Shown here: in pieces, positions 10,638 through 23,194 of the stretch
Position numbering within the stretch: position 1 is the first letter of the stretch
Layout of the letters: the number at the start of each line of letters is the position of its first letter
Source: Anomaloglossus baeobatrachus
Lineage: Eukaryota > Chordata > Amphibia > Anura > Aromobatidae
Direction of reading: 5' to 3'
Assembly: GCF_048569485.1 (NCBI RefSeq)
Contig: NC_134354.1
Coordinates: 684,603,637 to 684,667,636 of the forward strand
DNA length: 64,000 nucleotides
Notes under the pieces: model-generated
The model's input: the letters and a program-made list of their open reading frames with translations, nothing else
Database searches by the model: none
What the model was told of the DNA's origin: nothing
Made by a program: the position numbers and the translations under genes

Positions 10638-11979
10638 GCTGTAATTTAAAGGAACAGTACACCTGTTCCTTGTTGGGCTGTTTCTGATTGCAGGATTGCT
10701 TCCTGCTTATAAGGCACTTGTACTCTATGGGTGGTGCCTGGGCAATATGCTCATTCCTATTGAACATTGCTAGGGCTCAAGCCCTTTCTGCTGTGCTCTG
10801 CACTTGCTGTCTGTGCTTCATTCTGCTCTGCAAAGATACTTACTTCTTTCTCTCCACAAAACCTTCAACAGCTTGTTCATTATACCTTGTCTCACCTTAT
10901 TGTCCGGATTCCTTTACTGCCATCTGAACTTTCAAGTCCTTCTGGAACTCTCCTGAGTCCTACAACGGCTGGATCTGCTTCTCCAGGAAAAGTGCAGAGC
11001 ATTCAGGATTCCTGCTACTAGAGGTCCAGCTTCCCTTGGGTGGTACAGAGCATTCAGAATTCTACTCTCCTATTGAGCGATCAATTACAGCGGGCTTTAC
11101 ACATTACGATATATCTAACGAGATGTCGGCAGAGCCACGTCGTAAGTGACGCACATCCGGCATCGTTAGTGATATCGTAACATGTGACAGCTATGAACGA
11201 GCAGAAATACTCACCTTCTCGCTCATTGTTGACACGTCGCTCATTTTCTAAAAATCGAACATCCGATTGTTCAATGTTCCCGAGGCAGCACACATCGCTC
11301 CGTGTGACACCCAGGGAACGATGAACACAGCTTACCTGCGTCCTGCCGGCAATGGCCGGCGCCCCTCCGCTTCTATTGGCCAGCTGCTGTGTGACGTCGC
11401 TGTGACGCCAAACGTCCCTCCCCCTTCAGGAAGTGGATGTTCGCCGCCCACAGCGAGGTCGTTCGGGAGGTAAGTACGTGTGACGGGGGGTTACAGCATT
11501 GTGCGACACGGGCAACAAATTGCCCGTGCCGCACAAACGATGGGGGCTGATGCGATCGCACGACATATTGAAACGTGTAAAGCAGGCTTTACTGACTAAG
11601 CTGGGACTCTAACGTACTGTTTGATTCTCCGGAGCTGTGACCGCGATAATCCCTGTAAATGGGTTCCCTCACCAGTAGCTACTCCAGTGGTGCTCAATGT
11701 GAGTCATCCCTCTGGCAAGCAGCTGTCGAACACTCTGGGGCTGTGCCAGGACAATCCCTGTATAGGTGTTCCGTCGCCGGTTGTTCCTCTGGCGGTGCTC
11801 TGCTTTGTGACCTTTTGGGCCCTCTCCACATCTACTCTGTTAACCAATTCCTCAATAAACCACCTTCTGTTTTCTCCAAGTTCTCTCTGGTCTCTTGCTA
11901 TATTGGGTAATCTGCTACCACCAGACCCCCGGTGGTCCAGCGAGTCCACAATACATCTCCACGCCTCAGCAGCGTAACA
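10638..11979 (+). mobile_element. Possible LTR-type repeat split by a MITE
   Basis: The sequence on either side of the MITE at 11088-11588 reads as one GC-balanced, non-coding block with an LTR-like feel: TGTAATTT start, an AATAAA-like site at about 11852, and an ending ...CAGCGTAACA. The two parts fit together across the TTA duplication of the MITE. I cannot identify the family or prove the ends. Confidence 0.3.
11088..11588. mobile_element. PIF/Harbinger-type MITE
   Basis: The terminal inverted repeat reads AGCGGGCTTTACAC at the left and GTGTAAAGCAGGCT at the right, flanked by TTA at 11085-11087 and 11589-11591. A 3-bp TTA/TAA duplication is diagnostic of PIF/Harbinger. The interior carries the family box GACGCACATCCGGC (about 11150) and no coding frame. 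Relatives sit at 12021, 13866, 26908 and 59746. Confidence 0.8.
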
Positions 11980-12020
11980 GATGCTATCTGCATGATGAAA
12001 GTTTTATATTACTATCATAA

Positions 12021-13538
12021 TGCCTGGTTTACACGCTTCAATAAATCTTTCAATCCGTCGTCGGGGTCAAGTTGTAAGTGACGCACATCCGGCATCGTTC
12101 GTGACGTATTTGCTTGTGAAACCTATGTGCGATCAAGATTGAACGCAAATACGGTGATCGCATACACGTCGTTTATTCCTCATACATTGGACGTTTTGTT
12201 GTATGAACCTAGTCAATTGAAACGTGTGACATCCCTCATACGATTTTGGTGTCTGATGCTATGTGTGCAGGTGTGCGCTCTGCACCGCAGCTTAAAAAAG
12301 GTCTGCTTCAGAGCGCAGCTGGAAGCGACGCTGGAGCATCCTGGATTACGCCGGACATGGAGGGCTTTTTGGGGCTGATTAAAGTGGTTAACCAGGGTAT
12401 ATGTTTGTGTTTTTTATTTCTAATAAAGGATTTTTTCGGGTGTGTGTGTTTATTTACTGTAATTTACAGATTAATCATGGAGGGTGTCTCATAGACGCCT
12501 GACATGATTAATCTAGGACTTATTGGCAGCTATGGGCTGCCAATAACTCCTTATTACCCCGATTTGCCAACGCACCAGGGCAAATCGGGAAGAGCCGGGT
12601 ACAGTCCCAGAACAGCCGCATCTAATGGATGCGGCCATTCTGGGCGGCTGTTGGCTGATATTGTTAGGCTGGGGGGCTCCCCATAACGTGGAGCTCCCCA
12701 TCCTGACAATACCAGCCTTCAGCCGTATGGCTTTATCTGGCTGGTTTTAAAATTGGGGGGACCGCACGCCGTTTTTTTTAATTATTTAATTATTTATTTC
12801 ACTACACAGTATAGACCCGCCCACCGGCTGCTGTGATTGGGTGCAGTGAGACACCTGTCACTCAGCGTGGGGGCGTGTCTCACTGTAACCAATCATAGGC
12901 GCCGGTGGGCGGGGTAACCAGGGAATACGAGATTGTTTAATGGGCGGCCGTCATATTCAAAACAGTAAAAGCCGCCGGAGCAGTGTGAATGCCGTGCAGA
13001 GCCGGAGATCGGGGATCGGTGAGTATGAGAGAGGGCTGCTCAATTCAGTTACTCAGGGGATTAGCGGTCACCGGTGAGTCCTTCACTGGTGACCGCTAAT
13101 CAGGGCGACACAGACAGAGCCGCAGCATGACAGTGAAGTCGGGTGAAGTTCACCCGAGTTCATTCTGACAGTGCGGCTCTGTCTGTGTCTGCTGTCATCT
13201 GCCATTCAGCTCTGCTACATGGCTGTCTGTGTCTGCTGTTAGCGGCCATGTAGCAGAGCTGAAAGGCAGATGACATAGTAAAAACGCATCCCTACACATT
13301 ACACACGCTTGTCAAGTCAATAAATAAAAAAAAAAAAAAAAGGTGCCCAATGCATATGTCACAGAACACATGATCTAAAGGATCGCACACAAAATTGATC
13401 AATTTAACATAGACTACTAACGCACGTGTGACAGCAAATGAACGACCTACGTGCAATCTCATTCAATCGCATATGCGACCTGGGCGTGTCACATCGCATA
13501 CGAGATCGCACACCTAATTGTAAGGTGTAAAGCTGGCT
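12021..13538. mobile_element. Large non-autonomous PIF/Harbinger-type element carrying a shared cassette
   Basis: The ends read TGCCTGGTTTACACG and GTGTAAAGCTGGCT, flanked by TAA at 12018-12020 and 13539-13541. The GACGCACATCCGGC box is at about 12081. It encodes no transposase. The middle (about 12410-12770) carries a non-coding cassette that also occurs in the giant hAT-like elements (17500-17890, 19690-20100 and the right copy). Small perfect palindromes sit at about 13060-13100 (around CGGTCACCGG) and 13206-13262. A poly(A)-rich run is at 13320-13342. Confidence 0.75.
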
Positions 13539-13865
13539 TAAGAGTATGGATGCATTTAGTGGCACAAAATAGCACGATTGATGAATAAAAAAATCAAATG
13601 AGTTATGGTTATGGATAACTTCTTTAAGACCTATTCAGACCTGGACGGTTAATATAAAAAAAATTTGGGGTAATTTAAATTTTAATTGTATTTGTCAAAA
13701 ATACAAATATTGTACAGTCTCCCAGAAATGCAAAATGTCAAAAAAACCCTGGCAGTGAAGCGTTTTCCTCATCATACAATGAGCTATGAGTTGTATCATT
13801 GTCTAGTGGTCATTTTAGATGTTTAGATTTTTGCACATAATAATCACCAATCAACAATAAAATAA

Positions 13866-14426
13866 AGGCCGCTTTACACGCTACAATAAATCTTACGATG
13901 TGTCGGCGGGGTCACGTTGTAAGTGACGCACATCCGGCATCGTTAGTATGATTGTAAAACCTCCGTGCAATTGCGATTGAACGAAAATCCGTTCATCGCA
14001 TGCACATGGTTCATTCCTCAAAGATTGAACATGCGTATGTGCAATGTTCCCGAGGCAGCACACATCGCAGTGTGTGAGACCCCGGGAACATTGAACGATA
14101 GCTTACCTCCGTCCGCTGCTCCCTCCGACAATGCGGAAGGAAGGAGGTGGGCGGGATGATTACAACCCGCTCATCTCCACCCCTCCGATTCTATTGGCCG
14201 GCTGCCGCCTGATGTCGATGACGTCGATGTGACGCCGAACGTCCCTCCCACTCCAGGAAGTGGATTTCGCCGCCCACATCGAGGTCGAATGGACGGGTCA
14301 GTACGTGCGACAGGGGTTAATTGTTTGTGCGGCATGTTCAACAAATTGAACATGCCACACATACGATGGGGGCGTTGCAAATCGCATACGATATCATATG
14401 CGAAATTGCAACATGTAAAGCAGGCT
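13866..14426. mobile_element. PIF/Harbinger-type MITE
   Basis: Ends AGGCCGCTTTACACG and GTAAAGCAGGCT, with TAA at 13863-13865 and 14427-14429. It carries GACGCACATCCGGC at about 13926 and is colinear with the element at 11088. No coding capacity. Confidence 0.8.
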
Positions 14427-14429
14427 TAA

Positions 14430-14794
14430 GGCGAAAGATCCATCCTCTTTTAAAAATCCCTTTTTACAGCAGAGGCAAATCTAGGTTTTCCGGCACCTGG
14501 GGCAAGAATTCAATCTGGCACCCCCTTCAATACATAGCTCAAGTGGTTTGAGTAGTGATCATGTGTCCGCTCACATGCGATTTTCATACTTGGTCACGTG
14601 TCAACGAGCTGCTCGTCTTCATTTTCTGCTATTTAGGAGACGTCAGTGTGCCCACGAGGGCTGTGCAATGTTGTCATTGCATCGAGCTGCCTCTTCAGGC
14701 TGCTGTAGATGAGGAGACAGAGGCTGTGAAGCTGGGAATCAGTGTTAGGTGAGTATAAACTTTATATACAGTATATGTGTGTGTGTGTATGGGA
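14430..14794. other. Unassigned stretch before minisatellite
   Basis: I see nothing I can name. It runs into a short TGTG microsatellite at about 14773-14788. Confidence 0.3.
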
Positions 14795-15237
14795 TATGTG
14801 GGGCTCCTGTATATAGGAGGATGTATGGGGGCTCCTGCTGTATAAAGGAAGCAATGTGGGGTCTCTTTCTGTATATAGAAGACAATGTGGGGCTTCTGCT
14901 GTATAAAGCAGGCTATGTGGAGGCTTCTGCTGTATATAGCAGGCAATGTGGGGGATCTTGCTGCATATAGGAGGCAATGTGGAGGTTCCCACTGTATACA
15001 GGAGGCAAATTGGGGGCTCCTGCTGCATATAGGAGGCAATATAGGGGCTCCTGCTGCATATAGGAGACAATATAGGGGCTCCTGCTGTGTATAGGAGGCA
15101 ATGGGGGGGTATGTTGGGGGCTCATTCTGTATATAGGGGCTATGGGGGGGCTCATGCTGTATAGTGCAGGCTGTGTGGGAGCTCATACTCTTGTATATAG
15201 GAGGCTGTATGGGGGCTCATTCTGTATATAGGGGGTA
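14795..15237. repeat. 31-bp minisatellite, about 14 units
   Basis: Imperfect tandem units of about 31 bp on the pattern ggggctcctgctgtatatag + gaggcaatgtg. Individual units differ by a few bases and one is longer (around 15100). Open frames across it on both strands (Tyr/Ser/Pro- or Gly/Cys-rich) are products of the periodicity and not genes. Confidence 0.85.
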
Positions 15238-15759
15238 TAAACCGCACAACCTATTCAACATTATAATAGGATAGCGGACATTATTAAATATAGAACTCAG
15301 GAATGGATGAGGGACATACATTAATAATCATGACATTTGAGAGACATAAGTACTGTTTGAGCTAATTAGGAGGCATCATTACTGCTCTAATATATTTTTG
15401 GGCTTGCTCACGCTGGCGTATGTTCTCTCATGTGAGAGAATCAAATGCTATATGCAAATTACACTCAGCTCAAACTCTGCTGCGAGCGTGATCCGAGTGT
15501 CATTTACTGTGATTCACATGTGGAACTCGGAGCACATTTGAGGAGAAGATGGAGAAATTAATTTCTCCACCTTCTCCATTGTCTGTGCCGGCATATATTG
15601 GACTGCACTCGAATAACATCAGTGCAGTCTAGTGTCTTGCCCGCACTCATAGACTTGTATGGTTGCGTGCTGAATGATACAATATACGCTAATCGCAGCT
15701 TGAAGCATTTTTTTTTCTCAGCGAATATACTGCATATGCTGACGTTGGACGCTATAGAA
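15238..15759. other. Unassigned stretch, probable MITE debris
   Basis: No gene is seen. From about 15400 the style (GCTCACGCTGGCG, GCACTCGAATAAC) resembles an eroded MITE, but I cannot find matching ends. Confidence 0.3.
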
Positions 15760-16879
15760 GAACAATTTATTTTTAAAGGAGCTATTGACATGAGTTTCTC
15801 ACCAGGTGTTGGTAACAACCAATCCAATTCACATACGGAAACAAATCAAAACATAGATGACCATAAATTAAGTTATGTGTAATAATGAGAAATGACATAG
15901 GGAAAAAGTGTTGAACATGCTTATTGAAATTTAATTCTTTGTACAAAAGTCTTTGTTGGTGATGATGGGTTCAAGACGCCTCCTGTATGGAGAAACTAGT
16001 CACATGCATTGCTAAGGTGTGATTTTGGTTCATTCTTCCACACAAACACCCTTCAAATCCTGAAGTTTCCATGGGGTCCTTCTTTGAAGTTTGAGCTTTA
16101 GTTCCTTCCATAAATTTTCAACTGGATTCAGGTCAGGTGATTGGTTGGGTTGTTCTCGCAATTTTTTTTTCTTTCGCTGAAACCAATCCAGAGTTTCCTT
16201 GTGTGTGTGTTTAGGATCATTGTTTTGCCGAAATATCTACCCTTATTTCATCTTCATCATCCATGTAGATGGCATTTATCAAGACTATCTTGATATATTT
16301 CTCCATTCATCCTTCCTTCAATCATAGGAACATTTAAACAAGCCTGTGAAATACTAGAAAAACGTCAGGAATTGAAGAGTGTTTGCGTGGAAGAATGGTC
16401 TAAAAGCACACTTGAGCAATCCAAGCAACTAGTTTCTCCATACAGGAGGCGTGTTAAATAGAGTTGAGCGCGGTTCTCCAGTTCGCGGTTCAAGTGATTT
16501 TGGGGGGTGTTCTAGATCGAACTAGAACTCGAGCTTTTTGCTAAAGTTCGATAGTTCTAGTTACGTTCGAGAACGGTTCTAGCAGCAAAAAGCAGGGCTT
16601 TTTACAGCTACAGTGTGCAGGAGCCATCGCTGGCAGCCTGCCAGAAGCTGGTAACCAAGATAAACATCGGGTATCCAAGCAAAGCGCTTTGGTTAGTAAC
16701 CCGATATTTATCCTAGTTACGTGTGCAGGAAGCCGACACTTCCCCGCTCAGCTCGCTCCGCCCCCTCCTGCACGCGGCATGTACACATACATACACACAC
16801 ACACTCACACTCACCTGTCCCCAGCCATGCAGTCCACGACACTGACGTCCTCAGCACCACATGACCCCACTAGGCTCCA

Positions 16880-17325
16880 CCCACTTCGCACTCCGCCGCC
16901 AGCATACATGGCTCTGCCCACCTGGCACTCTGCACACATGGTCCCGCTAGGCTCCGCCCACCTGACACTCTGCACACATAGTCCCGCTAGGCTCCGCCCA
17001 CCTGGCACTCTGCACACATTACCCCGCTAGGCTCCGCCCACCTGGCACTCTGCACACATGGTCCCACTAGGCTCCGCCCACCTGACACTCTGCACACATG
17101 GTCCCGCTAGGCTCCGCCCACCTGGCACTCTGCACACATTACCCTGCTAGGCTCCGCCCACCTGGCACTCTGCACACATGGTCCCGCTAGGCTCCGCCCA
17201 CCTGACACTCTGCACACATGGTCCCGCTAGGCTCCGCCCACCTGGCACTCTGCACACATTTCCCCGCTAGGCTCCGCCCACCTGGCACTCTGCACACCTG
17301 GCACTCTGCACACATGGTCCCGCTC
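16880..17325. repeat. 40-bp minisatellite, about 11 units (left copy)
   Basis: Exact 40-bp period on the pattern gctaggctccgcccacct + ggcactctgcacacatggtc, with variants acaca(tg)gtccc and acacattaccc recurring in order. It is the reverse complement of the array at 54341-55100 inside the other giant element. Confidence 0.9.
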
Positions 17326-18983
17326 GGCTTACCTGTCACTATCCTCCATGGCCGCCGCTTGTCACATCACCTTCTCTCGCTTCCGACCCGAGACTGACTA
17401 GCGGTGACGTCACGGGCATCTCGCGATACTTGGCTGTGAAGGTCATTGAACTCAGTGACAGGTGCTGTCAGCAGTGCAGGAGATCAGCGCAGGTAATGTA
17501 CCTCGCTGACAGCAGACTTGTCATCCCCTGCAGTGACCTGGGCTGACCTATTGATGTTAGCTCAAGTCACTGCATTGCTCTCCCAGCCAATGGGGAACAT
17601 CCTGCTCTTCATTGACTGGGACAGTGTGGATCGTCATGGCAACCCCTTGGATTACACCAGACCTGGATTTGTTTTTCTTTCTAATAAATTGGTTAAAGAG
17701 GGAATGTATTGGGGAGTGTTTTTTCAAATAAAAATGTGTTTGTCGTCTATTTTTATAGCATCTAATGGATGCTATTTTTAGGCTGGGGAGAGTCCAATAA
17801 CCATGGACCTCCCTAGTCTGAGAATATCAGACCCCAGCTGTCTGCTTTACCTTGGCTGGTGATCCAATTTTGGGGGGACCCCTACGTGTTTTTTTTTTAA
17901 ATTATTTATTTAATTTAAAATAACAGCGTGGGGTGCCCTCAGTTTTGGATTACCAGCCAAGGTGAGGCTGCCAGCTGTGGTCTGCAGGCTGCAGCCGTCT
18001 GCTTTACCCTTGCTGGCTACAAAAATAGGGGAAACCCCACGTCATTTTTTTTTTCATTTTTTTGGCTAAATACAAAGCTAAGCACCCCTTAGTGCCACAT
18101 GAAAGGCACCAAAGGGTGCAAAATTACAAAATGCAGGAGAGGGGGACATGATGTGTCTTTCTGCCATTATAATGACAGAAAAGACTGATATGAAGTGTAC
18201 AAGCACAGGAAAATCACCAGAGCGCTCTATGTTGTGAAAAGCAGTAGAAAATGGCACTGGAGTGAACATGTGACCGCCTCATGTAGGTTGAAGCTATGGA
18301 TCCTGGGTAAATTTATGTATTTTCCCTCCTTCAGTTTTTTGGCAGTACACAAAAAAAACGAAAGGCACACGGATGACAAACAGATGCCACACGGATGCAC
18401 CCGTGAAAAAAAACGGACTGTTTTTTGCAGACCACAAAAATGAATCGGTCGTGTTAATGTAGCCTTATTCTGATCTGCCGTTTATAAACAGCAGGCAGAA
18501 ATAAGTGAATAACGCCCCCCAGCGTCAGAAAATCTCCGGGGTTTCAGAGGGTAGCTGAGACCCTGGAGATCATGATTCAGGACGGTTTTTCCGGTCCCCG
18601 CTCACGTGATCACAGGTATACACCGTAAATCTCCTCCCCGGTCCCCTTCGGTCCCCCGGTGTCGCCAAAGTGCACCCCCTGATGCCCTCCCAGAAATCCA
18701 AGATGGCCGCGCGCACAGCAGCGAGCCGGCCGCATTCACCCTACTCCTCTGATTTCTGTCACATATGCCATGACACATGCGACAGAAAACTCCTCCCCAG
18801 GCCCTGCCAGGTCACCCCCTAAAACCCCACCGGTGTTCCCCGGTGTCCCACAGTACCTGTGCAGCGTTGATCCCCCCACGGCCCTCTCCTTCAGAATAGA
18901 TGCTGCCGCATGCACAGAGCGGCTGTCAGCTCAGCTTCCTGTGTTCAGACACAGTGAGTGGTGGTTATGCATCTGTAAGCTAA

Positions 18984-19181
18984 ATGGGTGGCACGGTGGC
19001 TCAGTGGTTAGCACTGCAGTCTTGCAGCACTGAGGTCCTAGGTTCAATTCCCACCAAGGACACCATCTGCAAGGAGTTTCTATGTTCTCCCCGTGTTTGC
19101 GTGGGTTTCCTCCCACACTCCAAAGACATACAGCGCTATGGAATTATTAACGCTATATAAATGAATAAATTATTATTATTA
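18984..19181 (+). mobile_element. tRNA-derived SINE
   Basis: The head carries an A-box-like TGGCTCAGTGG and a B-box GGTTCAATTCC, followed by the conserved body (GTTCTCCCCGTGTTTGCG, TCCAAAGACATAC) and a tail of ATT/ATTATT repeats. The same SINE, fuller, sits at the equivalent place in the right giant element, so it was inserted before the two copies separated. It is RNA polymerase III type and LINE-dependent by family knowledge. Confidence 0.85.
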
Positions 19182-20715
19182 CTGCTCATGAGGTAAGGAA
19201 CATAATTGATCAGGAGAGCTATATACTACATTTCCAAATGGATGGATTTGCTTTTATAGTTTCCCTGCTGAACGACTACCAAACATGAGAGTCCGTTATA
19301 CGCCACAAGAAAACACATCTAAATAGCGAGCTCTGTTGTTAAGTATTCATTCAGCTGGATAACTGGACTTAAAGGGGTATTCCATCTCCAAGATCCCATC
19401 CCCAATATATAGTAGGTGGAATAGCAATAATAGCAAATACCAATATTTGGAAATGTAGAATAGTTCTCCTGATTAGGCATGCCCTTACCTCATGAGCAGG
19501 GCATTGCAGCTTTGGTAGCAACAGTTACGACATGGACTCTGCTGCTGTGGACCCGGGGAGAGTGAGTGCAGATTCATTGCACCCACACTCCTCACATGAA
19601 GGGTCTGCACTCCTAGAAAATGGGGGATACGTTCCCTGAGTGTCTCCCCCCCATATTCTAGACGGTCCAGAGTCGTCGTGGGACCCCTTTATTTTTTTTC
19701 TTACAATAAATTGGTGAAAGATGGAATGTTTGGGGGACTGTTTTTTCAAATAAATTTCTTTTGTCGATTTCTTTTTGTTAGTACTGACAGTTTATGATGT
19801 TGGGTATCTAATAGACGCCATGACATCACAAACTGCTGGGCTTGATCTCAGGTGACTTTACAGCTAGTATCAACCCGATTTATTACCCCGTTTGCCACTG
19901 CACCAGGGCACGGGATGAGCTGGGGTGAAGCGCCAGGATTGGCGCATCTAGTGGATGCGCCACGTCTGGGGTGCCTGCGGCCTGCTATTTTTAGGCTGTG
20001 AAGGCCCAATAACTATGGACCTTCCCACCCTGAGCATACCAGACCACAGCTGTCCGCTTTACCTTGGCTGGTGATCCAATTTGGGGGGGACCCTACTTTT
20101 TTTGTGTAATTATTAATATTTATAAAATAATTATAAAAAAAGAGCCTGGGGGGACCTCCACATTGGATCCCCAACCACGGTAAAGCTGCCAGCTGTGGTT
20201 TTCAGGCTACAGCCGTCTGCTTTACCCTAGCTGGCTATCAAAAATGGGGGGACCCAACGTCATTTTTTTTTTAACTATTTTTTAAATAGAAAAAATTAAT
20301 GGGCTTCCCTGTATTTTGATTGCCAACCAAGGTAACGGCAGGCAGATGGGGGTGGCAACCCATAGCTGTCTGCTTTATCTGCGCTGAGAACCAAAAATAC
20401 CGTGGAGCGCTACGTCATTTTTTTTAAAGATTTATTTTTACAGCACTGTGATGTCCAGCAATCAAAATACAGGGAAGCCCATTTTGTTTTTAGTTATTTA
20501 AATAAATAATTAAAAAAAATATATATGGGCTCCCGCTGCATTTTTTGTATTGCTAGCTAAGGGTAATCCAAGCAGCTACTGGCTGCTAACCCCCACTGCT
20601 TGGTGTTACCTTCACTGGCAATGGAAAATCCAGGGAAGCATTTTTTATTTTTTTTGCCAAAAAACTTGAGCTTCACCATATTTTTGTATGCTAGCCAGGT
20701 ATAGCAGGCAGGTGC

Positions 20716-21597
20716 TTGAAGAGTTGGATACAGCGCCAGAAGATGGCGCTTCTATGAAAGTGCCATTTTCTGAGGCGGCTGCAGACTGCAATTCGCAGCA
20801 GTGGGGCCCAGAAAGCTCAGGCCAACCTGTGCTGCGGATTCCAATCCCCAGCTGCCTAGTTGTACCTGGCTGGACACAAAAATGTGGCGAAGCCTACGTC
20901 ATTTGTTTTCTAATTATTTCATGAAATTCATGAAATAATAAAAAAAGGGCTTCCCTTTATTTTTGGTTCCCAGCCGGGTACAAATAGGCAACTGGGGGTT
21001 GGGGGCAGCCGTATCTGCCTGCTGTACCTGGCTAGCATACAAAAATATGGCGAAGCACACAAAATTTTTTCAGGGGGCAAAAAACTCCTGCATACAGTCC
21101 TGGATGGAGTATGCTGAGCCTTGTAGTTCTGCAGCTGCTGTCTGTCTGTATGGAGAAGAGCAGACAGCAGCTGCAGAACTACAAGGCTCAGCATACTCCA
21201 TCCAGGACTGTATGCAGAAGTTTTTTGCCCACCAAAAAAATGACGTGGGCTTCGCCATATTTTTGTATGCTAGCCAGGTACAGCAGGCAGCCACGGGCTG
21301 CCTCCAACCCCCAGTTGCCTATTTGTACCCGGCTGGGAACCAAAAATATAGGGAAGCCCGTTTTTTTTAATTATTTCACTTATTTCATGAAATAATTAAA
21401 AAACAAATGACGTGGGCTTCTCCCCATTTTTGTGTCCAGCCATGTACAACTAGGCAGCTGGGGATTGGAATCCGCAGCACAGGTTAGCCCGAGGTTTCTG
21501 GGTGCCTCTGCTGCGAATTGCAGTCCGCAGCCGCCCCAGAAAATGGCGCTTTCATAGAAGCGCCATCATCTGGCGCTGTATCCAGCTCTTCCAACAG
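20716..21597. repeat. Large palindrome inside left hAT-like element
   Basis: Two arms of about 440 bp meet near 21157, where the core reads GCAGACAGCAGCTGCAGAAC against its complement. Modules recur in mirror order: GGATACAGCGCCAG, GGATTCCAATCCCCAGCTGC, ATACAAAAATATGGCGAAGC. Arms are similar but not identical. Confidence 0.8.
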
Positions 21598-22988
21598 CCC
21601 TGAAACCAGGTGGCTTGCTGGGTAATAATGAGTTCATACTAGCTTTGCTTTACTAGCTAGTATTAAGCCAGAGATTCTTAATGTAAGGCACGTTTGACCC
21701 GGCCATTAAGAATCTCCAATAAAGGGTTAAAAAATAGACACCACAGAGAGAAAAAATACTTTAATAGAAATAAATACACAGACACATTAGAGACTCCATG
21801 TTTATTACTCACTGTCAGCCCTCCACGATCCATGGTCTTCTGTCTTTCTCGTTCAACAAATGCAGCTCTGCTCCATCACTGCTGCATGGGGGAAGATGCT
21901 GCTTCCCATGCAGCCTTCACTCCGTGAAGGCTGCACGGGAAGCAGCGTGCAGCCTTCACTCCGTGAGAGATCAGTGCTGCTGGCTGTTAGCGGTAACATC
22001 GGTAACACTGACAGACGCGTTACCATAGCAACGGTGCTCCGATCATGTGATTCCCGGAGCCGCGGTTAGCGGTGACGATACCGCTAACTGAGTTGCTATG
22101 GCAACGGTGATCTCCGTTAATGACCGGTTGTGTCAGCCGGTCCCTAACGGAATGGGGAGTTGACCGTGTGCTAGAGCATGTCGCCGGTACACGGCGATAC
22201 ACAAATGTGCACCGTGTACCGGAGAGTGCAATGACAGGACCTAGGACAGGACATGACGTCAAAGCCATGTGACCAGTCTGTAGCCAATGAGATAATAGCC
22301 ACGTGACTGGTCACATGGCTATTTTGACGACGTCACGGAAGGTCCTGTCAGTGCTGGTTATCGGGAGGACGCAGCGATCATCGGAAGGAAAAGTGACAGG
22401 AGACAGAGTGCAGGACGCATCGCGGGCACCGGTAAGTGTTATGGTAATGTTTATTAACTGTATGTGTACATTTATAATGCGTTTTTATGTGTTTGTGATT
22501 GCCTCCCATTCTTTCCTATTGGTTCGAGTTCGGTTCGTCGAACGTTCGCCGAACCGAACTCGAACGGGACCTCGGTTCGGCGAACCGAGCTCGAGCCGAA
22601 CCGCGGCTGGTTCGCTCATCTCTAGTCTTGAAGATTTCATACCCAACAAAGGATTTTGTTTGAAGTATGAAATTAATATCAGTAAGCGTGTTCAATACTT
22701 GTTACCTGTTTCATTTTTTATTATTACATATCACTAAATTTATGGACATCTATGGTTTGATTCCTTTGCCTGTTTGGATTAGATGGGTTCTTACCAACAT
22801 ACAGTGAAAAATATTCATGTCAGTACCAAATTTAGAAATATATTTACTTAGAAAATTGGTGATGTGTTGAATATTTATTTCAACAGCTGTATAAGGTTAT
22901 TGGTTAGGCAGATGTTTATGGTGTCTTTGCCTGGTGTTCAATGTATGTCAAGTGGGGCTCTATGGCCAAGTTGATATTAATGCTCTAA

Positions 22989-23191
22989 AGGGTGCTTTAC
23001 ACGCTGCGACATCGCTAGCGATCTCGTTAGCGACGTAACACGCCAGATCGCACATATGATTTGCCGAGATCGCACATGTGATCGGGGCTACAAAAATGAC
23101 CTATGTGCGATCTCTGCAAATCTTATCTGCGATCTGGCGTGTTACATCGCTAACGAGATCGCTAGCGATGTCGCAGCGTGTAAAGCACCCT
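22989..23191. mobile_element. 203-bp palindromic Harbinger-type MITE
   Basis: Ends AGGGTGCTTTACACGC and GCGTGTAAAGCACCCT, flanked by TAA at 22986-22988 and 23192-23194. The two halves are nearly complementary throughout, so the element is essentially one hairpin. It is a shortened relative of the element at 26908. Confidence 0.85.
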
Positions 23192-23194
23192 TAA

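Larger units (their letters stand above)
16459..22624 (+). mobile_element. Giant non-coding hAT-like element, left copy
   Basis: The ends read TAGAGTTGAGCGCGG and GGTTCGCTCATCTCTA, an imperfect inverted repeat. The flanks are GTGTTAAA (16451-16458) and GTCTTGAA (22625-22632), a decayed 8-bp duplication; the interrupted Tc1 carries the same word intact at 15969-15976 in reverse complement. An 8-bp duplication points to hAT. In 6166 bp I see no transposase. Contents in order: subterminal GTTCG-type repeats, an 80-bp palindromic module (16648-16735), a 40-bp minisatellite, two related cassettes, a SINE, a ~0.9-kb palindrome, and a GC-rich terminal block full of gttcg/cgaac words. The second copy is at 48181-55531 in inverse orientation. 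Confidence 0.75.
15760..22889 (-). mobile_element. Degraded Tc1-type element split by a giant hAT insertion
   Basis: The left arm (about 15760-15960) and right arm (about 22690-22889) are inverted repeats of each other, and the right end reads ...CAGCTG followed by TA. Between them 15960-16458 and 22625-22690 hold a minus-strand remnant of a Tc1 transposase gene, with the familiar '...actagtttctccatacagga' tract at 16430, much shorter than the usual ~1 kb. The 6166-bp hAT-like element lies in the middle at the word GTCTTGAA. The transposase is not functional. Confidence 0.65.

Noticed and set aside
14695-15186. Tyr/Ser/Pro-rich frames of 80-163 residues on the minus strand
   Set aside because: They translate the 31-bp minisatellite, whose period is not a multiple of 3, so several frames look protein-like. 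No domain, start context or neighbour supports a gene.
18984-19060. A tRNA gene, from the A-box and B-box sequences
   Set aside because: The boxes are followed by a SINE body and an ATT tail, and the cloverleaf does not close. It is a tRNA-derived SINE.
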